A stretch of 64,000 nucleotides of DNA from Pseudacidovorax sp. NFM-22. Lineage in GTDB: Bacteria; Pseudomonadota; Gammaproteobacteria; Burkholderiales; Burkholderiaceae_C. The stretch lies in the NCBI RefSeq assembly GCF_021401245.1, contig NZ_JACBFY010000003.1, positions 186,001 to 250,000 of the forward strand, in the 5' to 3' direction. Position numbers and translations under genes: made by a program. This document shows positions 32,407-41,547 of this stretch, piece after piece. The notes under the pieces are model-generated. The model was given only the letters and a program-made list of their open reading frames with translations, had not been told where the DNA came from and ran no database searches. Positions within the stretch are counted from its first letter, which is position 1; each line of letters begins with the position of its first letter.

Positions 32407-33153
32407 TCACTCTTTGAACGTGCGGTGGCCAGAAATCATCGTGGACACGATGCTTTGGCGGCCCATGATGTCTTCGCGGATCGCGGCGTATACGTGCAGA
32501 GTGATGAAGATTACCATCGCCCACATGCCCATGCGGTGCCAGGTGTGCACGTCCTGGCTCTGGCCGAACAGCGGGATCACCCAGCCGAACAGACGCTCCT
32601 GCCACGAGCCCATCTGAGAGCCCTCGCCGTACAGCGCGAAGCCGGTGATGATCATGAACAGCGAGATCATCAGGTATCCCGCGAACATGGCGAAGCGCGC
32701 CAGCGGGTTGTGGCCCACGTAGCGGCCTGGCCGATCCGACAGGAAGGCGTACCAGCGCAGCATGATCAGCACCTCGCGCCAGTAGGCCTTCTGGAACACC
32801 GGCACCCAGAATAGCTCGCGCGAGTGGTGGTTGCCCACCAGCGCCCAGTAGGCGCGGCCCAGCAGGCCGACCGCCATGATGTAACCGGCCGCGAAGTGCG
32901 CGAAGCGGATGTAGCCCATTAGGTAGTGGGCGCTGGCCTCGCCGGGCATCGTCGGCAGTGGCCTGCCAATGAAATAGCCGGTGAGGCACAGCACGAGGAT
33001 GGCCCCCACGTTGATCCAGTGCCAGACGCGCACCGGCGCCTCGTACACGTAGACCGACTTGGTGACTTGGCCGTGCTGCACGGCGCTGTCGTCGACGCCG
33101 GTGACGTCGGCCAGGCGATGCTGCGCCAGTTCTTGCGTGGACAGGGTGGACAT
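32407..33153 (-). CDS. hoxZ: Hydrogenase b-type cytochrome subunit HoxZ
   Basis: Di-haem membrane cytochrome that anchors the hydrogenase to the periplasmic face of the membrane and passes electrons to quinone. 248 residues from the ATG at 33153, which has GGAG a few bases upstream. About four membrane helices are visible, with histidines in VRVWHWINVGAILVLCLTGY, RFAHFAAGYIMAVGLLG and DVHTWHRMGMWAMVIFITLHVY. It follows hupE instead of hoxG directly. Confidence 0.94.
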   Translation of the reverse strand: MSTLSTQELAQHRLADVTGVDDSAVQHGQVTKSVYVYEAPVRVWHWINVGAILVLCLTGYFIGRPLPTMPGEASAHYLMGYIRFAHFAAGYIMAVGLLGRAYWALVGNHHSRELFWVPVFQKAYWREVLIMLRWYAFLSDRPGRYVGHNPLARFAMFAGYLMISLFMIITGFALYGEGSQMGSWQERLFGWVIPLFGQSQDVHTWHRMGMWAMVIFITLHVYAAIREDIMGRQSIVSTMISGHRTFKE

Positions 33154-33187
33154 GCTTTGCTCCTTTGCGGTGCGCTCGGGCACGGGT

Positions 33188-33799
33188 TCAGGCGGCCAGC
33201 TGGCCGAACAGATAGACCCCGGCCACCCCGAGCGCGGCGCCCAGGCCGCCCAGGGCGATGCCGCAGCGCCCGGCCAGCCAGCGCCGTATGGCCAGGCCGA
33301 TGCAGACGCCGCCGACGTGCAGCACGGCGGTGGTGAGCAGGAAGCCGACGGCGTAGCCCGCGAAGCCCGATTCGGGCGTTTCGGAGCCGTGGGCCAGGCC
33401 GTGCAGCGAGGCTGCCGCGACGATCAGGCCCAGGCCGATGTCCGGGGGCATGGAGCGGCGCGCCACCAAGAGCATGGCGCCGAACAGCATGACTGAGAGG
33501 GAGACGCCGTGCTCCAGGTAGGGCACGGTCACGCCGAGCATGCCCAGCGTGGCGCTGAAGACCAGAGCGAACATGAAGGTGGCCGGCCCCTGCCAGGCCT
33601 TGTGGGACGGCAGGACCGAGACGGACCAGATGCCCACGGCCACCATGGCCAGCAGGTGGTCAGGACCGAAGGGGTGGACCAGGCCTTCCATCAGGCTGCT
33701 GGTGCCATGGCCGGGGTGTGCGTGGGCGGCGGTGGCCAGGCCACCCAGCAGGGCCAGGGCGGCGAAGCGGCGGGCGCGACGTTGTATCGTGTGGTTCAT
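33188..33799 (-). CDS. hupE: HupE/UreJ-type nickel permease
   Basis: A 203-residue membrane protein of the HupE/UreJ family. It has a cleavable N-terminal signal (to about TAAHA), then the nickel motif HPFGPDHLLAMVAVG, followed by five or six hydrophobic helices and a second histidine motif in AAASLHGLAHGSE. It probably imports nickel for the hydrogenases. Its insertion between hoxG and hoxZ differs from C. necator, where the permease is HoxN at the far end of the locus. Confidence 0.93.
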   Translation of the reverse strand: MNHTIQRRARRFAALALLGGLATAAHAHPGHGTSSLMEGLVHPFGPDHLLAMVAVGIWSVSVLPSHKAWQGPATFMFALVFSATLGMLGVTVPYLEHGVSLSVMLFGAMLLVARRSMPPDIGLGLIVAAASLHGLAHGSETPESGFAGYAVGFLLTTAVLHVGGVCIGLAIRRWLAGRCGIALGGLGAALGVAGVYLFGQLAA

Positions 33800-33835
33800 C
33801 GGGGGATTCTCGTTTTTTCTCGTTTGTGGAGTGGA

Positions 33836-35695
33836 TCAGCGCACGGCCACGCGCGCCATCTCGCGGCCTTCCTCGCTCATCACGTGGGTCGAGCAGGCTA
33901 GGCAGGGGTCGAAGCTGTGCAGCGTGCGCAGGATCTCCAGCGGTTGCTCGGGGTTGACCATGGGCGTGTTCATCAGCGAGGCCTCGAAGGCGCCGATCTG
34001 GCCCTTGTGGTCGCGTGGCGAGCCGTTCCAGGTGGTGGGCACCACGCACTGGTAGTTCTCGATCTTGCCGTCCTTGATGCGGATCCAATGGCCCAGCATG
34101 CCGCGCGGCGCGGCTACCGTGCCCACGCCCTTGGCCTCCTTCGGCCAGGTCCTTGGGTCCCACTTCTCGATGTTGGCCGTGCTGGTGTCGCCGGCCTTGA
34201 TGTTGCCGACGAGCTGCTTAAAATCGTCCATCATCAGTTCGGCGGCGTACTGGCTCTCCAGCGCGCGCGCAAGCGTTCGGCCAATGGTGGTGGGCAGCAG
34301 CTGCTTGGCGCTGTACTTCGTCTCGGGCATGCCCAGCGCTTTCGGAATCGTGCTGTTGATCGCCGCCGCGGCCGCGTCCACCTGCTGCTTCACGCGCTGG
34401 CAGAACTTGTTGCCCTGCGTGGCGTGCGCATAACCCAGGATGTAGCGCGAGAGCGGGCCCACCTCCACAGCGTGGCCACGCCAGCGCGGCGATTTGATCC
34501 ACGAGTACTTGGCCAACTCGTCGAGGTTCTCGATCTTGGTGCGCGTGCCCTTGAAGTTCGGGCCCTCGGGCGTGTAATTGGCCTCGGTCACGCCGTCCCA
34601 GGGGTGCAGGCCTTTGTTCTCGTCGTCGTACTTATACCAGCTGTGCGTCACGAACTCCTGCACCTGCTCGGGATCTCGTGGATCGATCTCCAGGATCTTG
34701 TTCCAGTCTCCATCCAGGATCACGCCACCGGGCAGCTGATTCGTGCTGTGGTCGTATGGCACTTTCTCGTAGGAGCCATAGTCGGCCACGTTGGTGGCCG
34801 ACAGGCCACCGCCATAGAGCCACCCGGCCTCTTTGTAGATGGTGCCGATGGCAAGCACGTCCGGCACGTATACGTTGTTGTTGAAGTCAATCATTTCCTG
34901 GATGCGGGCCTGAACGAAGTTCAGGCGCTCCATGTTGATCGGCGCACCGGCCGCACCGTCGCCGTCGATGTTGATCGCGCAGGGCACACCGCCTACCAGG
35001 TAATTGGGGTGAGGGTTCTTGCCACCAAAGATGGTGTGCACCTTGACCCACTCCTTTTGCAGGTCGAGCGCTTCCAGATAGTGGGTGACAGCCATCAGGT
35101 TCGCCTCAGGCGGCAGCACATAGGCTTTGGAGCCCCAGTAGCCATTGGCAAACGGTCCCAACTGACCGCTTTCAACAAAACGCTTCAGGCGGATCTGCAC
35201 GTCGCGGAAGTAGCCTGGCGAAGACAACGGGTGCGAGGGCGAGACCATCTGCTGCAGCTCGCTGGTCTTCTTGGAGTCGGCGTTCAGCGCCGAGACCACG
35301 TCCACCCAGTCGAGCGCGTGCAGGTGGTAGAAGTGCACCGCGTGGTCGTGCACCTGCAGCGTCTTGGCCATCATCTCGCGGATCAAATGGGCATTGAGCG
35401 GAATGCGGATGCCCAGCGCATCCTCCACCGCGCGCACCGAAGCGAGCGCGTGGCAACCCGTGCAGACGCCACAGATGCGCTCCACGAAGGCCCAGGCGTC
35501 GCGCGGGTCGCGGCCTTTGAGGATCACCTCCAGGCCACGCCACATGGTGCCGGTGGAGACGGCATTGCGGATCACGTTGTTGCTGTCGAGGTTGACCTCG
35601 CAGCGCATGTGGCCCTCGATGCGCGTCACCGGGTCGACGACGATGCGCCGGCCGGTGTTGTCCATGCGAAAGCCTTGAGTTTCGTAAGCACCCAT
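33836..35695 (-). CDS. hoxG: Membrane-bound [NiFe]-hydrogenase large subunit HoxG
   Basis: Catalytic large subunit, 619 residues. The nickel ligands are in [13 protein letters not shown] near the N-terminus and DPCLACSTH near the C-terminus. A 15-residue C-terminal peptide ([15 protein letters not shown]) follows that histidine and is the substrate of HoxM. The N-terminus [29 protein letters not shown] is the usual form. The ATG at 35695 is right; the longer upstream frame is a shadow of hoxK. It is separated from hoxK by 20 bases. Confidence 0.98.
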   Translation of the reverse strand: MGAYETQGFRMDNTGRRIVVDPVTRIEGHMRCEVNLDSNNVIRNAVSTGTMWRGLEVILKGRDPRDAWAFVERICGVCTGCHALASVRAVEDALGIRIPLNAHLIREMMAKTLQVHDHAVHFYHLHALDWVDVVSALNADSKKTSELQQMVSPSHPLSSPGYFRDVQIRLKRFVESGQLGPFANGYWGSKAYVLPPEANLMAVTHYLEALDLQKEWVKVHTIFGGKNPHPNYLVGGVPCAINIDGDGAAGAPINMERLNFVQARIQEMIDFNNNVYVPDVLAIGTIYKEAGWLYGGGLSATNVADYGSYEKVPYDHSTNQLPGGVILDGDWNKILEIDPRDPEQVQEFVTHSWYKYDDENKGLHPWDGVTEANYTPEGPNFKGTRTKIENLDELAKYSWIKSPRWRGHAVEVGPLSRYILGYAHATQGNKFCQRVKQQVDAAAAAINSTIPKALGMPETKYSAKQLLPTTIGRTLARALESQYAAELMMDDFKQLVGNIKAGDTSTANIEKWDPRTWPKEAKGVGTVAAPRGMLGHWIRIKDGKIENYQCVVPTTWNGSPRDHKGQIGAFEASLMNTPMVNPEQPLEILRTLHSFDPCLACSTHVMSEEGREMARVAVR

Positions 35696-35715
35696 GTTCT
35701 TGTTCCTCGGTCGTG

Positions 35716-36813
35716 TCAGTGGTTGGCGGGTGTCTTCTCGCCAGCATTGGGGTTGCGCGCGTTGTCGCGGGCGCGCTTGGCCACCGAGATGGCGGCGTGC
35801 GCCGCCACGGCCGCCCCCACCACGCCGGCGGCGGTACCACCGATCTGGTCGGCATTGGCCTCGATGCCGAAGGCGTGGATGTCGGTCAGGCGGTCGTAGA
35901 ACGAGCCCTTGTCCCAGAAGCCGTCTTCGGAGCACCCAATGCAACCATGGCCAGCCTTGATCGGGAAGCTCGTTCCCTCGTTCCACTGCACGGTGGAGCA
36001 GGCATTGTAGGTGGTCGGACCTTTGCAGCCGACCTTGTAGAGGCAGTAGCCTTTGCGCGCAGACTCGTCGTCCCAGGCTTCGACAAACTGTCCGGCGTCG
36101 AAGTGCGGCCGGCGGTAACACTTGTCGTGGATGCGCTGGCTGTAGAACATCTTGGGGCGGCCCTGGCGGTCCAGCTCGGGCACGCGGTCGAAGGTGAGCA
36201 TGTAGGTAATCACGCCCGTCATCACTTCGGGGATGGGCGGGCAGCCCGGCACCTTGATGATGGGTTTGTCGGTGATCACCTTGTGGATCGGCGTGGCCTG
36301 CGTCGGGTTCGGCTTGGCCGCCTGCACACATCCCCACGACGCGCACGAGCCCCAGGCGATGATGGCCTTGGCGTCTTTCGCCACATGCTTGAGCTTTTCG
36401 ACGAAGGGTTTGCCCGATTGGATGCAAAACATGCCATCTTCGTTCAACGGTGGGTTGCCTTCCACGGCGAGGATGTATTGGCCTTTGTATTTCGTCATGA
36501 TCTCTTCAAGGATCGCCTCGGCCTGGTGGCCGGCGGCGGCCATGAGGGTGTCGTCGTAGTCCAGCGAGATCATGGACAGCACCACGTCTTTGGCCAGCGG
36601 GTGCGCGCTGCGGATGAAGCTCTCGGTGCAGCAGGTGCACTCCAGACCGTGCAACCACAGCACTGGCGTGCGGGGCTTGTTCTCCATGGCGTGCGCGATC
36701 TGCGACACGAAAGACGGCGCCAGGCCCAGCGAGGTGGCCGTGAGCGAGCAGTATTTGAGAAAGCTGCGGCGCGAAATGCCTTTGCGGCGCATGACCTCGT
36801 AGAAGGTTTCCAT
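35716..36813 (-). CDS. hoxK: O2-tolerant [NiFe]-hydrogenase small subunit HoxK
   Basis: Iron-sulfur small subunit, 365 residues, with a Tat signal (RRSFLK at 15-20) probably cleaved after AHA42. The proximal cluster carries all six cysteines of O2-tolerant enzymes. Residues 59, 61 and 62 (ECTCC), 157 and 162 (GSCASWGC) and 191 (VPGC) correspond to mature positions 17, 19, 20, 115, 120 and 149. Distal and medial cluster residues lie in [18 protein letters not shown] and [12 protein letters not shown]-terminal hydrophobic helix (about 330-352) is the membrane anchor. It is first in the operon. Confidence 0.98.
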   Translation of the reverse strand: METFYEVMRRKGISRRSFLKYCSLTATSLGLAPSFVSQIAHAMENKPRTPVLWLHGLECTCCTESFIRSAHPLAKDVVLSMISLDYDDTLMAAAGHQAEAILEEIMTKYKGQYILAVEGNPPLNEDGMFCIQSGKPFVEKLKHVAKDAKAIIAWGSCASWGCVQAAKPNPTQATPIHKVITDKPIIKVPGCPPIPEVMTGVITYMLTFDRVPELDRQGRPKMFYSQRIHDKCYRRPHFDAGQFVEAWDDESARKGYCLYKVGCKGPTTYNACSTVQWNEGTSFPIKAGHGCIGCSEDGFWDKGSFYDRLTDIHAFGIEANADQIGGTAAGVVGAAVAAHAAISVAKRARDNARNPNAGEKTPANH

Positions 36814-36900
36814 GACGGGTTGTCTCCGGTGTCTTGTTGTGGGCGAGGGATAACACGCTGATTTGCTAGCCGCGTCTCAGTCCGCTCAATGGCTGATCAT

Positions 36901-36916
36901 AGCAAGTTGTGTGCCA
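36901..36916 (-). promoter_or_regulatory. Sigma-54 promoter of the hox operon
   Basis: On the minus strand the bases read TGGCACACAACTTGCT. This matches the sigma-54 consensus TGGCAC-N5-TTGC, with the GG and GC dinucleotides in the right spacing. It lies about 90 bases upstream of the hoxK ATG, so transcription should start near 36888. HoxA, encoded in the same locus, is a sigma-54 activator, so this closes the regulatory loop. An AT-rich stretch at about 37035-37065 may bind IHF or HoxA, but no clear site was identified. Confidence 0.88.
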
Positions 36917-37154
36917 GACCGGCCCATAACCGGGAATACCCTAGGGGATGTGTTTAAGTGGTTGTTTTCAAAGGGAGGAAATGCGTGCCGTGATTGATCT
37001 GGAGCAAAGCCAATCGTTGAAATGAAAGAGATTCTTTCGATTAATCAATCAATATGAAATGTAATGTTCCGCATGGTCGACGGCACAACTTCACGCCACG
37101 TACCTCCTACACTGGCCGCCGCGGATTTTCCGCGGATAAAACAATTGGAGCGGT

Positions 37155-37435
37155 TTTTGAAAAAACGTTGATCGTTGCCGCCGTTGTCATCAATCTCGTT
37201 GGCCTGCACCCCTGCGCCACCGTCACAGTATGGGCGACGCCAATCAGGACGCAGTAGCCAAGACGTTTGCCGCGCCAAAGGACAAGCGGCTGTGTAGATC
37301 TATCGCAATGAGTCGATGGACGCGGCGGTGAAGATGGATGTCGAACTCGACGGTAAACCGCAGGGGCAGACCGCTATAACGACGCTCCTCTGCAAGGAAG
37401 TCGCGTCTGGCAAGTGCGTTGTTGTCTTTCACTGA
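37155..37435 (+). pseudogene. Decayed DUF2846-type lipoprotein gene
   Basis: Fragments in different frames add up to a small lipoprotein. TLIVAAVVINLVGLHPCA is a degraded signal and lipobox, SMGDANQDAVAKTFAAPKDK follows in another frame, and IYRNESMDAAVKMDVELDGK and PQGQTAITTLLCKEVASGK end at a stop at 37433. This matches the layout I recall for DUF2846 proteins (YVYRNE...VDGK...GxTA...PGK). At least two frameshifts show it is dead. It may once have been a neighbour on the element that was cut here. Confidence 0.5.
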
Positions 37436-37473
37436 AAACTGACCCAAAGGGGGGGCGTCCGCCCCCACCCACT

Positions 37474-37680
37474 TTAAAGCAATGCAAGTCCTGCCGGATG
37501 GGCTTCATTGGCCCTAAACACTAAGATTCCGACACTCCCGGCGCAGCAGCCAGTTGTCGATATCTTCGTTCTCGGCGTCCGTCTTACTTCGCGGAACATG
37601 CCCATCTCCATGTCGTACAGGAGGTGGCAGTGGTACGCCCAGCGCCCGAGAGCATCAGCCGTAACCCGATAACTGCGTTT
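37474..37680 (-). pseudogene. C-terminal remnant of multicopper oxidase copA
   Basis: On the minus strand the bases encode SYRVTADALGRWAYHCHLL and YDMEMGMFREV, the type 1 copper site at the end of CopA-type copper-resistance oxidases (HCH plus the Met ligand). A short unrelated tail runs to a stop at 37474. Everything upstream in CopA is missing, and the homology ends next to an IS3-family fragment. This is scar tissue from a lost copper-resistance locus. Confidence 0.7.
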
Positions 37681-38058
37681 GGAGCCCGACGTACCGATAG
37701 CAGGCTTGGCTGACCTTAAACGCTTCGCAGGCTAGCCGGATCGATACGCCGAGATCTTGCACGGCACATCGGGCCATCTCACGGCGGCGACATGGCCTCA
37801 CCACTTTTTCGAGCGCCTCCGTCACGATCTCAGCCTTGAGCCTCACCTCGACGTACATCTAGTGCCGCCGCGCGGTCTTGGCCCCCTCCTTCTTCGCACC
37901 ATCGGCGACACGTCCATGCCTCCGTACTGGGAACGCGACTTGTAGAAGGTTGCCGAGCTGATGCCCAACTTGCAACACAGTTCAGGCTGCGCAAGGCCAG
38001 TTTCCACGCGATTGGTAACTTCGATGATCTGGCTGTCTGTGGATCTTGACTTCTTCAT
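37681..38058 (-). mobile_element. IS3-family fragment (orfA and start of orfB)
   Basis: The minus strand reads MKKSRSTDSQIIEVTNRVE and LCCKLGISSATFYKSRSQYGG, the helix-turn-helix start of an IS3-family OrfA. After a frameshift near 37855 it continues YVEVRLKAEIVTEALEK and RREMARCAVQDLGVSIRL, up to ACYRY. It stops where the copA remnant begins, so most of the transposase is missing. A GGAG site lies before the ATG, and a run of Cs near 38111-38116 may belong to the left terminal repeat. Confidence 0.8.
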
Positions 38059-38169
38059 GCTGGAGAACTCCTCAATGAGAAAATTCTACTACTGGCTGCA
38101 ACGCTATTGCGGGGGGTACCGCCGCGGGATTTTTTATGACTTTACATACGATCTGGGAGCGATGCCTAC

Positions 38170-39060
38170 ATGGAGCTGCGACACCTTAAGTGCTTTCTGG
38201 CCTTAGCCGAGGAGTTACATTTCACCCGCGCCGCTGAACGACTACATATCGAGCAACCCCCGCTTTCACGGGCCATCAAGGAGCTTGAAGACGAGATGGG
38301 CGTGATCCTCTTCGACCGAGATCGGCGTGGAACACAGTTGACGCCTGCCGGCTCGGCTTTCTTGCTCGACGTGCGCAGGCTGTTCACCGTTTTGGAGCAG
38401 GCTTCGGAAAACGCCAAGGCTGTCGCAGCCGGTCTGAAAGGGTGCCTGCGCATCGCCATATCTGATGGTTCGGTCGATCGGCGACTGTCTTCGTTCCTCG
38501 CCCGTTGCCGTGAAGAAGAACCCGAGATTGAAATACGACTCTCCGAGGTTCCCCTGGCTGAACAGTTGCGTGGCCTACGATCCGGTAATTTCACGATAGG
38601 GTTCGCGCACACGGCCGATGTGGGAGAAGGCATTGTCACCGAACCAATCTGGCAAGACCCGTTGATGATTGCGGTGCCTGCCCGCCACGAGTTGCTTGCC
38701 CACAAGGCGATTCCGCTTCACAAGCTTGGAGATCATCCCCTGATCTTTTGCGACCCTCAAGTGTGCGAAGGGTACTGCCGTGAACTGACTCGCCTTCTGC
38801 GACCACTGGAGCGAGAGCCGAACATTGTCGAGCACGCATCCTCTCTGGACATGATGCTCACCTTGGTAGGCGCCGGCTATGGCATAGGCTTCACCACGGC
38901 CGCGAGAATTGCCACCAGTCAGCGTTCAGATGTCGTCGCCCGACCTTTGGCAGTGGATTCGGCCATCATCACAACCTACTTGCTGCGCCTAAGCGACGAC
39001 GATTTGTCGCCGCCGCTAGAGCGGTTTATCGCCCGGCTACGCTCGCAAACGGAAGTATGA
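38170..39060 (+). CDS. LysR-family transcriptional regulator
   Basis: A 296-residue LysR-type regulator, intact. The helix-turn-helix is at the N-terminus (ELHFTRAAERLHIEQPPLSRAIKELE). The effector domain starts near residue 90 (LRIAISDGSVDRRLSSFLA), and IEQPPLSRAI is typical of the BenM/CatM-like branch. The target is unknown. IS3-family fragments lie on both sides, and no divergent intact partner remains; the gene to the right is the broken MFS transporter. Composition is less GC-rich than the hox genes, suggesting a different origin. Confidence 0.9.
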   Translation: MELRHLKCFLALAEELHFTRAAERLHIEQPPLSRAIKELEDEMGVILFDRDRRGTQLTPAGSAFLLDVRRLFTVLEQASENAKAVAAGLKGCLRIAISDGSVDRRLSSFLARCREEEPEIEIRLSEVPLAEQLRGLRSGNFTIGFAHTADVGEGIVTEPIWQDPLMIAVPARHELLAHKAIPLHKLGDHPLIFCDPQVCEGYCRELTRLLRPLEREPNIVEHASSLDMMLTLVGAGYGIGFTTAARIATSQRSDVVARPLAVDSAIITTYLLRLSDDDLSPPLERFIARLRSQTEV

Positions 39061-39122
39061 GGTGCTCTCTCAGCGCCTGCATCTTGCTTGGCTGATGCGC
39101 CAACACTGAATCCCCCAGTATC

Positions 39123-39272
39123 CTAGACACTGGCGAGTCTCTCAAAGTACTGCTTCTCGTAGTCTACCGGCGAAAGCCAGCTATTGTAACCGTAGCGATG
39201 CTTCGGGATGTAAAACATCTGGATATAGTCGAACACGTTCTGCCGGGCACTGCAGTTGTAGATCTTCCGCCT
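39123..39272 (-). mobile_element. IS3-family fragment (end of orfB)
   Basis: The minus strand encodes RRKIYNCSARQNVFDYIQMF and YIPKHRYGYNSWLSPVDYEK, ending QYFERLASV with a TAG at 39123. This is the typical end of an IS3-family OrfB integrase, after the last catalytic acidic residue. It is joined directly to the truncated MFS gene. It has the same orientation as the orfA fragment at 37681-38058, so the two are not halves of one element in normal order. Confidence 0.8.
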
Positions 39273-39284
39273 GATCCGGGCCCG

Positions 39285-40369
39285 AAAGAGGCTGCGGCCA
39301 CAGTGCCGAACACCAGGAAATCGTTGAGTGCCTGCACCTTGGCACGTTCGGGCGCAGCGTAGCAGTCGGTCACCAGGGCCGTCGCGCCGATAAAGCCGAA
39401 ATTCCAGCCCACGCCCAGCAGGATCAGCGAGCCCCAGAAGTGCAGAAGTTCGAGCCCGGCCAAGGCCAACAGGCCCGAGGCCCCAATCAAAACCAGTCCG
39501 CACGCCGTGATGGCGATCTTGCCGAAACGCGCGATCTGGCGGCCGGTGAAGAAACTCGGCGCGAACATGGCCAGCACGTGCCACTGGATGCCCAGCGCCG
39601 CCTCGCCCACGGTGTGGCGGCAACCCACCATCGCCATCGGCGCGGCGGTCATGATGAAGGCCATCAGGCCGCAGGACACGATGCCCGCCGGGACGGCCAC
39701 GACGAAACCTGGACTGCGCGCGATCACCGCCAGCGGGCGCGCTGGGCCTGCGACGGCGGCCGGCTGGGGTGGCGGCATGCGCAGCATTAGCAACAGCGGC
39801 AAGGCCAGCAGCGCCAGGCCTGCCTGCCCCAGGAAGCTGCCAGCGAACGGCGCCATGGGCCAGGCGTCGCGCGTCCAGATGACGACCTGCGGGCCAATAA
39901 CCGCGGCGATCAGGCCGCCGATCATGATGCGCGAGATGACGGTGGGGCGCTGCGGCGGCGGCACCGCATCGCTGGCCGCGAAGCGGTAGCTCTGCACGCT
40001 CGCACCGTAGAAGCCGGCCATCGCCGTGCCCTAGCAAAAGGTCTCGAAGCTGCCCCATAGCGCGTCCAAGGCAGCGATTAGCCCGGAAATCGAACCCAGC
40101 AGCGCCCCCAACGCGTAGGCCGCACGCCGGCCCAGACGAAGCATCAGCAGGGCCGCAGGAATGGTCGAAAGCGCCAACCCCAGGTTGTAGAGGTTGACCG
40201 GCAGTGTGGCCAGCGAAAGGGTACTGGCCAGCATCTGGCCCACGATGCCGCCCGGCGAAATGATGATGGGTGGCGCGGCGTCGCCCAGAGATTGGGCGGC
40301 CATTAGCAGTCCCACCTTGCGGCGAGCATCTGTCGCAATTGGCGGTGGCAGCAAAGCAGGTGGAGTCAT
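39285..40369 (-). pseudogene. MFS transporter, nonsense mutation and truncated end
   Basis: A major-facilitator transporter with about ten membrane helices remaining. The first part (40031-40369) starts MTPPALLPPPIATDARRK and ends FETFC followed by a TAG at 40031. The same frame continues without shift as GTAMAGFYGASVQSYRFAAS through 39285, so a single in-frame stop splits it. The last helices are missing: homology ends at TVAAASFG and the frame enters the IS3 orfB fragment. It is divergent from the BigR-like gene. Confidence 0.8.
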
Positions 40370-40465
40370 GAAGGAATCAGGAATGTGCTGTCAGGCGAAC
40401 CCACACCTCAGCATGAGAACACCGGCCGGAAGACCTGCTGCACTTCCTACCTCGGAGGAAGTGCC

Positions 40466-40502
40466 TTGACCTATTTATTAGTTTATACTACATTAGATAA
40501 AC
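40466..40502 (+). promoter_or_regulatory. Promoter and palindromic operator of the BigR-type module
   Basis: A candidate -35 (TTGACC, 40466-40471) and -10 (TACATT, 40489-40494) are spaced by 17 bases ahead of the BigR-like gene. GTTTAT (40481-40486) and ATAAAC (40497-40502) are perfect inverted repeats around ten bases and overlap the -10. An ArsR-type repressor bound there would block RNA polymerase, giving autorepression relieved by sulfide or persulfide. The surrounding AT richness fits known BigR operators. Confidence 0.6.
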
Positions 40503-40519
40503 ATTAAATACAGGCTACC

Positions 40520-40831
40520 ATGACGGTTGACAAGAAGGATCAGTCGTTTCTACAGGACGGCGCGACCAAGGCCACGGGCATGCTGCGGGCAGTCGGCAAT
40601 GAGCATCGTCTGCTCGTTCTCTGCCTGCTGATCGAGCATGGCGAGATGACCGTCGGCGCCCTGCACGAAAACGTGGCGCTGAGCCAGTCCGCCTTGTCCC
40701 AACACCTGGCCAAGATGCGCGAGGAAGGTCTCGTGACCTACCGGCGCGAGTCGCAGACCCTACACTACCGTATCGACAACCCCGACGTGGCCAAGCTCAT
40801 CGCCACGCTCAAGGCCATCTTCTGTCCCTGA
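40520..40831 (+). CDS. bigR: BigR/SqrR-type persulfide-responsive repressor (ArsR family)
   Basis: A 103-residue ArsR/SmtB winged-helix protein. The recognition helix is in SQSALSQHLAKMREEGLV, followed by the wing (TYRRESQTLHYRI). Cysteines are at positions 35 (LLVLCLLIEHGE) and 102 (AIFCP), the pair that forms a polysulfide bridge in BigR, SqrR and YgaV repressors. The classical ArsR metal motif ELCVCDL is absent. It is followed 22 bases later by a rhodanese gene and then a persulfide dioxygenase-like gene, the known regulon of this family. Confidence 0.85.
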   Translation: MTVDKKDQSFLQDGATKATGMLRAVGNEHRLLVLCLLIEHGEMTVGALHENVALSQSALSQHLAKMREEGLVTYRRESQTLHYRIDNPDVAKLIATLKAIFCP

Positions 40832-40853
40832 TCCACCCTCGGAGGCCATTGCC

Positions 40854-41381
40854 ATGTCCCTGAAATCCATCTCGCCCCAAGCTGCCAGCGAACTCATGAA
40901 CCAGGGTGCCGTTCTGGTGGACATCCGTGCGGCGGACGAACATGCCCGTGAGCGCATCGCGCAGGCACGCCATGTGCCGATGGACCGCTTGCGAAGCGGC
41001 GGCCTGCCGCTCGACGGCGCTTCGGCAATCATCTTCCACTGCCGCTCGGGCAACCGGACGCGGGTGAACGCCCCGACGCTGGGGGCATGCACGGCCTGCG
41101 AGGCCTACGTGCTTGAAGGCGGGCTGGACGCCTGGAAGAAGGCCGGCCTGCCCGTCGTGGCGGACGCCTCTCAACCCCTGGAGCTGCAACGGCAGGTGCA
41201 GATCGCGGCGGGGTCTTTGATCGTGCTGGGTACAGTGCTGGGCGCCACGGTCTCGCCTTGGTTCCATGTACTTTCGGGCTTGGTGGGCGCTGGGCTGGTC
41301 TTCGCCGGTGTCTCGGGGTTCTGCGGGCTTGCGCGCCTGCTGATGCACATGCCCTGGAACCGCCGCGCGCTGGCTGGCTGA
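40854..41381 (+). CDS. Rhodanese-like sulfurtransferase with membrane tail
   Basis: A 175-residue protein with an N-terminal rhodanese domain (residues about 5-105) whose active-site loop is FHCRSGNRT, with the catalytic cysteine at 63. The C-terminal 60 residues form two hydrophobic segments (IAAGSLIVLGTVLGATVS and VGAGLVFAGVSGFCGLARLL), a DUF2892-like membrane hairpin. It probably moves sulfane sulfur at the membrane. It is cotranscribed with the BigR-like gene. Confidence 0.9.
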   Translation: MSLKSISPQAASELMNQGAVLVDIRAADEHARERIAQARHVPMDRLRSGGLPLDGASAIIFHCRSGNRTRVNAPTLGACTACEAYVLEGGLDAWKKAGLPVVADASQPLELQRQVQIAAGSLIVLGTVLGATVSPWFHVLSGLVGAGLVFAGVSGFCGLARLLMHMPWNRRALAG

Positions 41382-41547
41382 GCCTACGGGTGGAGCAGAG
41401 ATTTCTCCACTCGGCCGTCGGCCGGTAAGAACATGCAACGGCAAGATCTTTTAATTTTGAGTTAATCCCGCGCGAACACCATCTGAAATTAGAGAACGAC
41501 CGACAAAACATCCGACCAAAAGGAGCTTGGATGAAATCAAGCGGGTC

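Noticed and set aside
33836-36427. 863-codon minus-strand frame as one giant protein
   Set aside because: Only its last 619 codons are HoxG, starting at MGAYETQG. The upstream part is out of frame with hoxK and has no family match.
37081-37136. Hairpin CCGCGGA-TTT-TCCGCGG as a terminator
   Set aside because: It has no run of Ts on either side in the right place and lies in decayed DNA with no transcript to end.
37244-37468. Minus-strand 74-codon ORF before the copA remnant
   Set aside because: It is antisense to the readable DUF2846 remnant and has no motif of its own.
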